A stretch of DNA of 64,000 bases from Paenibacillus allorhizosphaerae (GTDB taxonomy: Bacteria; Bacillota; Bacilli; Paenibacillales; NBRC-103111), in assembly GCF_910594985.1 (NCBI RefSeq), contig NZ_CAJVCE010000019.1, forward strand, positions 62,001 through 126,000, written 5' to 3'. Both the position numbers and the translations under genes were made by a program. Under the pieces are notes generated by a model, which saw only the letters and a program-made list of their open reading frames with translations, was not told the DNA's origin and did not search any database. This document shows positions 8,094 through 15,553 of the stretch, in pieces. Positions within the stretch are counted from its first letter, which is position 1, and the number at the start of each line of letters is the position of its first letter.

Positions 8094-10316
8094 CTATCTG
8101 CGGCGGGCTTCGGTAAGCCGGAATTGATTGACGAGCTGCTGCAAAAACGCGGTAATGGCTTCAACGTGATTCGAAGTATGCCGTACGCCACCGATATCGG
8201 TCAACAGCTCTTGAACGTGGCTTTCCACTTCCGTGGATATTTTCCGGTTGTCCATACTGACCGCGGCAATCTTCTCCATCAATTCCACGACTTCTTCGAC
8301 GATTTGCGTTTTGAGAGAATCATCACCGCTTGCGCCGCTAAGCAGCTCGGAAGCGGCTGCCACCAGCTGCGTCCCTTCCTTCACGACCTGCGTACCTTCC
8401 TTCATAGAGGCAAACGCATTCTGCGCATTCCGGACGATCAATTGAACGGTATCGTGTATTTCCTCCGTCGATTTGCGTGTCAAATCGGCCAACTTGCGGA
8501 TTTCCCCTGCCACCACGGCAAAGCCCCGGCCATGTTCACCGACGCGCGCTGCTTCGATGGATGCGTTCAGTGCAAGCAGGTTCGTCTGTGCCGATATCTC
8601 ATCGATGACCTGCAGCACGCTGCGAATTTGCTGCGTCGTCTCCATAAACGTCATGATCGTATTATTCGTATCGGCCACCTTGGTGGAAATTTGCGACATT
8701 TTCTCGCCGATCCGCTCGACCTCGCTGTGCGCGACCTCAATTTGCTGCTTCGCCTTTTCTTCCAGGACGCGTAGCGTTCCCTGCATATCGCCGACGACGT
8801 CTTTCGCGACGTCGATATCTTTGAGCTGGCTGCGTATGCTGCCGATCATGTGATGAATCCGGTCGCTCACCCGTTCGGTAGAACCGGCCGTCGTGTCCGC
8901 CGATTCATTCAGCACCTGCTGGCTGACCAGCACCTCCTCCGCCGCCTGCTTCACCTGGAGCATGATGCCTTCGAGCGAATCGATCATATTATTGATCCAT
9001 TTGGCCAGCTCCCGAGTCTCGTCCGCGGCGAAAGCATCCGGCTTCAGCCGCTGCGTCAAATCGCCTTTGCCTTCCGCGTTGATCCGGATAAACCGGTTGA
9101 TCCGCTGCAGAGCGCTCACAACCGGCGCCACACCTTTCCGGTGAAGGACGGCGGATATGCCGAAGCCGCCAAGGAGTTGAAACGCTCCGATTAGAAGCGC
9201 TACCCACAGCGGCGACATTCCTCTGGAGACGATCAAATAAGCCAGCGCCGCGGTCAGGAGCCCGAATCCTAAAAGCAGCGAGAACTGAAGCAGAAACAGC
9301 TTCCAACCGATGCTGCGAATCCGGTATACTTCCTCCAGATCGCCTTCGCACATCATCCCCCATACGTCCGGGCAGTGCGGAAGCTGGAACGTAACGCCTT
9401 TGCCGATTACCGGGATATGCCGGTAATCCGAGTAGCCCGGGAAGGCAACGAACAAATTGTTTCCGTTCTTGATCGTATTCGCAACGCCGGGATGCAGTTC
9501 TCCGGTCGCCGGGTCGGTGAACATCAGCTCAAGCTCCGTATGTTCCTTTACAGTTACGATGCCCCAATCCGTCATTACACCGTCTTTCAAATTTTCGCCG
9601 TGCGTGAATGTGCGGTCCTCGAACCGGCTCCGCGACAGCGCCGTCCCGGGTACGATATGGTTCTGCAGGCCCGGCCGGGCCATGAAAATATAGTTGTCGC
9701 CCGAATCGGGATACACATGCCCCGACTCCCGCTGAATAAGGTCGCCGAGCACATCGTTCGGCACCCTGCCGCACAGCGCCCCGTTCCATTGCCCTTCTTC
9801 CATAATCGGAACGATGAAAAGCAGCGTCATTTTGTCGTGGAACGAAGAACTGCGGGGCCCGATCTTCAGCGTCATCAGGTCGGGATACGGTCCGAACAGG
9901 CACTTCCTGCCTTCGCCATTCCCTTTGGAATCGTGCAATCCGGGAAAGAACGGACTCTTCTCGTCATGCCGGGCGTCTAAATGCCCGCGGTATGTACTGA
10001 ATGCAACCGTCCCTTGGCTGCTTAGCAAAAAAATTTCCGTAAAATCATTCGCGCGGTCCATCGCTTTGGCAAACAGCCGATCCCATAGCGACGAATCCGG
10101 CGCTTCCCATAAACCATCACCGTTTTTCGCGGAATGTAGCTGTTCAAGCAACCGATCCAAATGGCCCCAATATTCATTGGTCCAATCCTGGAGCAATTCC
10201 ATCCGCGTATGTGCAATGCCTTCGAAAATATGCTCCACATCTTCCTTGGAGCCGCGATTTAAACGATACGACCGCCAGAGGGGCAACCCTTTTCTAATTC
10301 CAAGCCAATCAAACAT
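8094..10316 (-). CDS. Methyl-accepting chemotaxis protein with N-terminal soluble sensor region
   Basis: A 740-residue chemoreceptor. The C-terminal half has a HAMP-like linker (about 400-460) and the conserved signalling tip (IDEISAQTNLLALNASIEAAR, split around residues 575-595), which docks CheA/CheW. The two membrane helices are close together at about 350-372 and 378-402. There is no signal peptide or first membrane helix at the N-terminus: the protein starts MFDWLGIRKGLPLW and then has about 345 soluble residues resembling a Cache-like sensor. As drawn, this region would sit in the cytoplasm. ATG 10316 has GGGGCGGGG upstream. The gene is single, with a terminator downstream and an A/T-rich promoter area with TATAAT upstream. 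Confidence 0.9.
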   Translation of the reverse strand: MFDWLGIRKGLPLWRSYRLNRGSKEDVEHIFEGIAHTRMELLQDWTNEYWGHLDRLLEQLHSAKNGDGLWEAPDSSLWDRLFAKAMDRANDFTEIFLLSSQGTVAFSTYRGHLDARHDEKSPFFPGLHDSKGNGEGRKCLFGPYPDLMTLKIGPRSSSFHDKMTLLFIVPIMEEGQWNGALCGRVPNDVLGDLIQRESGHVYPDSGDNYIFMARPGLQNHIVPGTALSRSRFEDRTFTHGENLKDGVMTDWGIVTVKEHTELELMFTDPATGELHPGVANTIKNGNNLFVAFPGYSDYRHIPVIGKGVTFQLPHCPDVWGMMCEGDLEEVYRIRSIGWKLFLLQFSLLLGFGLLTAALAYLIVSRGMSPLWVALLIGAFQLLGGFGISAVLHRKGVAPVVSALQRINRFIRINAEGKGDLTQRLKPDAFAADETRELAKWINNMIDSLEGIMLQVKQAAEEVLVSQQVLNESADTTAGSTERVSDRIHHMIGSIRSQLKDIDVAKDVVGDMQGTLRVLEEKAKQQIEVAHSEVERIGEKMSQISTKVADTNNTIMTFMETTQQIRSVLQVIDEISAQTNLLALNASIEAARVGEHGRGFAVVAGEIRKLADLTRKSTEEIHDTVQLIVRNAQNAFASMKEGTQVVKEGTQLVAAASELLSGASGDDSLKTQIVEEVVELMEKIAAVSMDNRKISTEVESHVQELLTDIGGVRHTSNHVEAITAFLQQLVNQFRLTEARRR

Positions 10317-10582
10317 ATTATCCCCGCCCCCTTATCTCCGTGTTATCAATGTGTAATGTATTATAACATGAATTATAGTACTTTTGGTACAATCTTTTGT
10401 AATAAACTACTATTTATATCCCATGCATGCGAATTGTTAACACGTTTTCAGATTCAAACGAACCATGTCAGGTAGCTATCCGTTTCAGGTTAGACAATTT
10501 CGTTCCAATCGACTCCAAACTCGGTATAAGCGCAAAAAAATTCGCCCGCCAGCAGGCGGACGAATCCGGTCAAACGATGATC
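10317..10582. other. Intergenic region between galT terminator and MCP promoter
   Basis: This gap holds the MCP promoter area (a minus-strand TATAAT at 10372-10377 and a GTAC-N5-GTAC inverted repeat beside it) and the galT terminator. No gene is visible. A very long plus-strand open frame that begins here is the antisense shadow of galT and galE. Confidence 0.5.
10534..10564 (-). terminator. Terminator of the gal operon
   Basis: On the minus strand TTCGTCCGCC pairs with GGCGGGCGAA over a 4-base loop and is followed by T7, just after the galT stop. Confidence 0.92.
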
Positions 10583-12169
10583 TTATTCCTGAAAGCCCAA
10601 TTGCCGCAAAAATGTACGGAACCCATCCCGGCCTCTTTCGGTGCATTTATAGACGCCTGCATCGCGCAGCACGTCGGCAAACTTGCGGCCGACCTCGGTC
10701 CGCAGCGCTTCCGCCGCTTCTTCCGCGGACATCGCGGTGCCGTACCGTTCGATCAGCGCTTGAAGCCATGCGGCATGCTTCTGCAGCGGATGCTCCGGCT
10801 GCTGCCTAATGCGCTCATCCAGCGCGGATGCGCCGGTCAACAGCTCCGCCGCCTGCTCCAGCTCATCCTTCAACCGCCCCGGCAGCACGGCAAGACCCAT
10901 GACTTCAATCAGCCCGATGTTCTCTTTCTTAATATGATGCAGCTCGCGGTGCGGATGGAAAATGCCGTCCGGGTGCTCTTCACTCGTACGGTTGTTGCGC
11001 AGCACAAGATCGAGCTCGAATTCGCCTGCCGCGTTGCTGCGCGCGATCGGCGTAATGGTGTTATGCGGCGTCTGCGCTCCTCCCGCTTCTTCGGTGAACG
11101 CAAGAAGGTCATGCGCCGGATCGCTGTACTGCTTCCACGATTCCAGAATGACGCCCGCAAGCTTCAGCAGCTGCTCGCGGTGATGGCTGGAAATACGGAT
11201 CACCGACAGCGGCCAGCGGACGATTCCGAGCTTGACGCCCGCATAATCCGGATGGCTGAAACTTGCTTCGACCGGCGCCTTCTCCATCGGGAACGTATGA
11301 CGGCCGCCTTGAAAATGGTCGTGATTCAATATCGATCCCCCGACGATCGGCAAATCGGCGTTGGAGCCGATAAAATAATGCGGGAACTGTTCGATGAAAT
11401 CAAGCAGACGTTCGAACGTCTGCTTCGACGTCTTCATCGGACGGTGTTCGCGGTCGAAAATGATGCTGTGCTCGTTATAATACACATAAGGAGAATATTG
11501 CAAATACCACGGCTCTCCGGTCAGTTCCAGCGGAATGACGCGCAAGTTTTGCCGGGCCGGATGGTTGACCCGTCCCGCGTACCCGACATTGTCGATGCAC
11601 AGCAAACATTTGGGATAATGGCTTTGCGGCGCATTTTTGAGCAATGCGATTTCGCGCGGATCTTTTTCCGGCTTCGAGAGATTGACCGTGATCTCCAGAT
11701 CGCCGAATTCGGTCGGCGCAAGCCAATACATGTTTTTTCGTATCCGGTCCATGCGGATGTAGTTGGAATCGATGCACAGCTTATAGAACTCGTCCGTCGC
11801 CTGCCGGATTCCGTCCCGTCTCGCCGCAGTCCAGAACCGGTGTACGACCTCCGACGGCCGCGGCATCAAGTATCCCATCATGCGCGCATCGAGCAGGTCG
11901 CGCAGCGTCGTGTTATTGTCTTCAAGCACGCTGATCTCCGCTGCATAGTCGAGCAACGGCTCAAGCAGCTCGTCCGGGCTTTCCGCCGCATCTTCGCTGG
12001 TCTCGCCTTCATACGGCTCGCCGATCCTCAGAAGATCGAGCAAGCTATTACGGGCCGCATACGCGTCAAGCGGCTCAAGCAGCTTATGGCGCAATCCGAA
12101 CTGCAGCAGACGCTTGATGCCGTACGCGGCTTCCCGTTCGCGCGACGTAGAAATGGTTGTATCCTTCAT
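10583..12169 (-). CDS. galT: UDP-glucose--hexose-1-phosphate uridylyltransferase (class 2 GalT)
   Basis: Cytoplasmic Leloir-pathway enzyme that exchanges UMP between UDP-glucose and galactose-1-phosphate. It has 528 residues, the long Firmicute form, clearly larger than the roughly 350-residue E. coli type. Recognisable stretches include YFIGSNADLPIVGGSILNHD, HFQGGRHTFPMEKAP and RNNRTSEEHPDGIFHPH. The ATG at 12169 follows GGAGGGG and lies 18 bp after the galE stop, so the two are co-transcribed. It is the last gene of galK-galE-galT and is followed by a strong terminator. Confidence 0.95.
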   Translation of the reverse strand: MKDTTISTSREREAAYGIKRLLQFGLRHKLLEPLDAYAARNSLLDLLRIGEPYEGETSEDAAESPDELLEPLLDYAAEISVLEDNNTTLRDLLDARMMGYLMPRPSEVVHRFWTAARRDGIRQATDEFYKLCIDSNYIRMDRIRKNMYWLAPTEFGDLEITVNLSKPEKDPREIALLKNAPQSHYPKCLLCIDNVGYAGRVNHPARQNLRVIPLELTGEPWYLQYSPYVYYNEHSIIFDREHRPMKTSKQTFERLLDFIEQFPHYFIGSNADLPIVGGSILNHDHFQGGRHTFPMEKAPVEASFSHPDYAGVKLGIVRWPLSVIRISSHHREQLLKLAGVILESWKQYSDPAHDLLAFTEEAGGAQTPHNTITPIARSNAAGEFELDLVLRNNRTSEEHPDGIFHPHRELHHIKKENIGLIEVMGLAVLPGRLKDELEQAAELLTGASALDERIRQQPEHPLQKHAAWLQALIERYGTAMSAEEAAEALRTEVGRKFADVLRDAGVYKCTERGRDGFRTFLRQLGFQE

Positions 12170-12187
12170 CGCTTTCCCCTCCCAGCC

Positions 12188-13174
12188 TTACTTGTCGTAG
12201 CCGTCCCGATGAGCCTGGTGCCACTTCCAGGCGGAAGCGATAATCTGCTCCATGCTGTCGCGCTTCGGCTTCCATCCGAGCTCGACACGCGCGCGTTCCG
12301 AGGAAGCGATCAGCGTCGCAGGGTCGCCCGCGCGGCGCGCCTCGATCACCGCCGGAATCGGATGTCCGGTAACGCTGCGGGCGATCTCGATCACTTGCTT
12401 CACCGAGAATCCTGTGCCGCTGCCGAGGTTATAAATCCCGCTCTCTCCGCCGGCGCGAAGCTTCTCGACGGCAAGAATATGAGCGTCCGCCAAATCGGTG
12501 ACATGAATGTAGTCGCGGATGCACGTGCCGTCCGCTGTCGCGTAATCGTCTCCGAAGACCGAAATATGCGGCCGCTGCCCTAACGCCACTTGCAGCACGA
12601 GCGGCACCAGATGCGTCTCCGGCGAGTGATCTTCGCCGATACGCCCGCCTTCGTGCGCCCCGGCTGCATTGAAATAGCGCAAGGATACGTGCTTGATCCC
12701 GTGGGCCGTGTCGAACCAGCGCATCATTTTTTCCATCGCCAGCTTCGTTTCTCCGTATGCGTTTGTCGGGAGCGTCCGGTCCGTCTCCAGAATCGGGACG
12801 TTCTCCGGCTCGCCATATGTCGCCGCTGTCGAAGAGAATACGATCTTCTTTACGCCGTATTCGTTCATTTTTTCCAGCAGGCATAGCGTGCCGTAAACGT
12901 TGTTATGATAATATTTTCCCGGATTTTGCATGCTTTCGCCGACCAGCGAGTTCGCCGCAAAGTGAATGACGGCGTCGATCTCGTTTTCTTTGAACACCGT
13001 ATCCATGAAATCGGCATCCCGCAAATCGCCTGCGTATAGCTTGCCGCCCAGCAGCGCATCGCGGTGCCCCTGCTGCAGGTTGTCAACGATAACGACCTGT
13101 TCCCCCTTGTCGAGCAGCTCCGCCACCGTATGCGATCCGATATATCCCGCTCCGCCTGTAACCAATATCGCCAT
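12188..13174 (-). CDS. galE: UDP-glucose 4-epimerase
   Basis: NAD-dependent short-chain dehydrogenase-type epimerase (328 residues) interconverting UDP-galactose and UDP-glucose. The Rossmann motif GGAGYIGSH lies at the very N-terminus. The catalytic SSTAATYGEP (Ser/Thr) and the YGETKLAMEK Tyr-x-x-x-Lys pair are present, as are RYFNAAGAHEGGRIGEDH and the C-terminal substrate region. The start is ATG 13174, with GGAAGG ten bases upstream. A GTG three codons earlier lies too close to that site. It is the middle gene of the gal operon, with 93 bp to galK upstream and 18 bp to galT downstream. Confidence 0.96.
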   Translation of the reverse strand: MAILVTGGAGYIGSHTVAELLDKGEQVVIVDNLQQGHRDALLGGKLYAGDLRDADFMDTVFKENEIDAVIHFAANSLVGESMQNPGKYYHNNVYGTLCLLEKMNEYGVKKIVFSSTAATYGEPENVPILETDRTLPTNAYGETKLAMEKMMRWFDTAHGIKHVSLRYFNAAGAHEGGRIGEDHSPETHLVPLVLQVALGQRPHISVFGDDYATADGTCIRDYIHVTDLADAHILAVEKLRAGGESGIYNLGSGTGFSVKQVIEIARSVTGHPIPAVIEARRAGDPATLIASSERARVELGWKPKRDSMEQIIASAWKWHQAHRDGYDK

Positions 13175-13202
13175 ATGAATCACGCCTTCCGCCTGAATTG
13201 TT

Positions 13203-13220
13203 GTTACATTGCCATGTAAC
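13203..13220. repeat. Perfect inverted repeat between galK and galE
   Basis: GTTACAT and ATGTAAC are separated by four bases. In the minus-strand transcript this gives a 7-bp stem with a tetraloop between galK and galE. It could tune expression of the downstream genes or mark an mRNA processing point. No T-run follows. Confidence 0.5.
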
Positions 13221-13267
13221 GCCTTCTATCGCCTTCGCTTACATCACCGTTCGTCCGGCCTTGCCGT

Positions 13268-14440
13268 TTAAGCCAACTCCGTCACGCCGTCTCCGATATC
13301 GCATACGTAAAAGTCCGCCGTCAGCCCTGTTTTCTCCTTGTATACGCGGCCGACTTCGTCCTTGAACCGCTCGATGCTGTCCTCGTGCACGAGCGATACC
13401 GTGCAACCGCCGAAGCCCGCACCGGTCATGCGCGAGCCGAGCACCCCGGGAACGGCCAGTGCCGCTTCCACCATCGTGTCCAGTTCAAAGCCGGTCACTT
13501 CGTACAAATCGCGGAGGGAATTGTGCGAGCCGATCATGAGCTGTCCGAATGCGGCCAAGTCCCCCTGCTCCAATACCTTCATCGATTGCAGCACGCGGTC
13601 GATCTCTTCCACGACGTGCTGGGCGCGCCGGCGCACGGTTTCGTCCTGGATCAAATGCTGCGACTCGTTGAACTGTGCAAGCGACAGCTGGCCGAGCAGC
13701 GTCAGCTCCGGATATTTCGCCTTCAGCTCCTGAACCGCTTGCTCGCACTGCGCGCGTCTTTCGTTATACGCGGAATCGACGAGCCCGCGCTTTTTGTTCG
13801 TGTTGCCGATCACAAGACGGTACGCGCCGCTTTGGAACGGCACATGCTTGTATTCGAGCGTATCGCACATCAGCAAAATCGCATGATCCTTCTTGCCCAT
13901 CGCCACCGCGAACTGATCCATGATGCCGCATTTGACGCCGATGAATTCGTTCTCCGTCTTCTGTGCGAGCAGCGCGATGTCCACTTTATCCGCCGGGTGG
14001 CCTTCCAGCGTCAGCAGCGCGAACGCCGTCACCACTTCAATCGAAGCGGAGGAGGAAAGGCCCGAACCGTTCGGAATGGCCCCGCTGTAAAGCAGGTCGT
14101 AGCCGCCTACGGACAAATTGCGATTTTGCAGTTCGCGAATGACGCCTTTCGGGTAATTCATCCACTCGTCTTCCCCGCGGTACGTCATGTCCTGAATGGA
14201 TATATGTTTGCGCAGCGGAAAATTGGTAGAGGCAAAGCCCACCTGGCCGTCGCTTCGCTTGCGGGCGAGCAGCGTCGTGCCGAACGTCAGCGCCGCCGGA
14301 AACACGTAGCCTCCGTTGTAGTCCGTATGCTCGCCGATCAGATTGACGCGGCCCGGCGCGTGAAATACGTGTACCGGGTGCTCGCCGGATTCTCCGTAAA
14401 ACTCCTTGAACGTCTGCTGCATTGCCTGAATTTGTGCCAT
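13268..14440 (-). CDS. galK: Galactokinase
   Basis: GHMP kinase (390 residues from ATG 14440) phosphorylating galactose at C1 with ATP. The galactokinase signature GRVNLIGEHTDYNGG lies near the N-terminus. GSGLSSSASIEV is the ATP-binding GHMP motif, and a C-terminal GSRMTGAGFGGC motif is also present. The frame extends upstream to 14512, but that region has no ribosome site and overlaps the likely promoter zone; ATG 14440 has GAGGTG upstream. First gene of the gal operon. A minus-strand -10 (TATACT, 14520-14525) and two AraC-type half-sites lie upstream. Confidence 0.94.
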   Translation of the reverse strand: MAQIQAMQQTFKEFYGESGEHPVHVFHAPGRVNLIGEHTDYNGGYVFPAALTFGTTLLARKRSDGQVGFASTNFPLRKHISIQDMTYRGEDEWMNYPKGVIRELQNRNLSVGGYDLLYSGAIPNGSGLSSSASIEVVTAFALLTLEGHPADKVDIALLAQKTENEFIGVKCGIMDQFAVAMGKKDHAILLMCDTLEYKHVPFQSGAYRLVIGNTNKKRGLVDSAYNERRAQCEQAVQELKAKYPELTLLGQLSLAQFNESQHLIQDETVRRRAQHVVEEIDRVLQSMKVLEQGDLAAFGQLMIGSHNSLRDLYEVTGFELDTMVEAALAVPGVLGSRMTGAGFGGCTVSLVHEDSIERFKDEVGRVYKEKTGLTADFYVCDIGDGVTELA

Positions 14441-14519
14441 AACCTCAGTCACCTCGTCGATTGGTTTGTTTGGTATACGATTTTCCGTTGAACGCGTAGA
14501 ATCTTCTGTCATGATGTAA

Positions 14520-14525
14520 AGTATA
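14520..14525 (-). promoter_or_regulatory. Candidate gal operon -10 box
   Basis: TATACT on the minus strand, about 80 bp before the chosen galK start. The position 17 bp upstream (14543-14548) has no good -35 match, as expected for an activator-dependent promoter. Confidence 0.5.
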
Positions 14526-14547
14526 GCTTGCGCTTCCTAAATTCACT

Positions 14548-14574
14548 ATGGAACGATGTAATTCCTGCATGGAA
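14548..14574. promoter_or_regulatory. AraC-type direct repeat half-sites, 21 bp apart
   Basis: ATGGAA occurs at 14548-14553 and again at 14569-14574, exactly 21 bp (two helical turns) apart. This is the spacing typical of AraC-family binding half-sites. The proximal copy sits where the missing -35 of the gal promoter should be, fitting class II activation. The adjacent divergent AraC gene is the natural candidate regulator. Confidence 0.55.
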
Positions 14575-14664
14575 AAATGTTAGATTTTACGATATAGTCA
14601 TCCGCAGGTTCATGATATACTTCTACGTAAACGACCGAAGTCCGGTATAAAGGAGCCAAGCGCT

Positions 14665-15543
14665 ATGTCCATTCCTGCACCGCCCAAACGTCCGGAAAGC
14701 TACTACGTCGTCTCGAACCCCAGGCCCGGTATCGATTCCGGGAGGCTGAGCGTGCTTTTTTCCGGCCATAGCCAGACAAAGCCCGGCCATAGGCCCGGGC
14801 CGAAAATCGTCGACTATTACTTGCTTCATCATATCGTATCCGGGAAAGGCGTCTACACGTGCCAAGGGCGCACTTACGAGCTCGGCGCAGGCGACAGCTT
14901 CCTGATCGAGCCCGGAAAACTGATCAACTATATGGCCGATCTGGAAGACCCGTGGCATTACCGCTGGATCGCCTTCGAGGGAACGGAAGCCGCAACCATG
15001 CTCCGGGACATCGGGCTCAGCTCCGAGCAGCCGATCGTGCACACCGGGAACAAGCGGCATATCGCCGTGCTTTTTCATCAGGTGCAAAGCGCCTTCCAGT
15101 CGCGCAGTCCCGGCTCCAACCTGAAGGCGAACGGCTGCCTGCAGCTGCTCCTAGGCGAGTACGCCGATGCGTTGATGCCGCAGCAAAAAAACGCGCCGGA
15201 GCTAACATCCGGCGGCGACCAGATCGTGCAGCAGGCGCTAAACTACTTATCCGCGCAATATGCGGAGCCGATTACCATCGAGCTGATGGCGGCGGCGCTC
15301 GGCTACAATCGCGCTTATTTGTCCACGCTGTTCAAGCAGCACACCGGCCTGACGCCGGTCACCTTCCTGCAAAGGCTGCGGCTCGACAAAGCGCGGCACC
15401 TGCTGCGGGAACGGCTCGAGCTGACGGTCGAACAAATCGCTTCCTCCGTCGGCTTCCAGGACCCGCTCTATTTCTCGAAGCAGTTCAAGCGTCATTACGC
15501 CATCGCTCCTACGGAATACCGCAGCTCCCTTGTCAAACGGTAA
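14665..15543 (+). CDS. AraC-family transcriptional regulator (likely gal operon regulator)
   Basis: A 292-residue regulator with an N-terminal cupin-like effector domain (about 20-160; it includes HHIVSGKGVYTCQGRTYELG and AGDSFLIEPG) and a C-terminal double helix-turn-helix (about 190-290; it includes YNRAYLSTLFKQHTGLTP and VGFQDPLYFSKQFKRHY). ATG 14665 follows AAAGGAG. It is divergent from galKET, which suggests it senses galactose or a galactoside and activates that operon. It is convergent with the kinase gene that follows, only 10 bp away. The effector assignment is inferred from context. Confidence 0.88.
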   Translation: MSIPAPPKRPESYYVVSNPRPGIDSGRLSVLFSGHSQTKPGHRPGPKIVDYYLLHHIVSGKGVYTCQGRTYELGAGDSFLIEPGKLINYMADLEDPWHYRWIAFEGTEAATMLRDIGLSSEQPIVHTGNKRHIAVLFHQVQSAFQSRSPGSNLKANGCLQLLLGEYADALMPQQKNAPELTSGGDQIVQQALNYLSAQYAEPITIELMAAALGYNRAYLSTLFKQHTGLTPVTFLQRLRLDKARHLLRERLELTVEQIASSVGFQDPLYFSKQFKRHYAIAPTEYRSSLVKR

Positions 15544-15553
15544 CCCGCTGCGA

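Noticed and set aside
10427..12583. 718-codon plus-strand open frame
   Set aside because: It is antisense to galT and the end of galE, has no ribosome site and no recognisable protein; the minus-strand proteins are clearly real.
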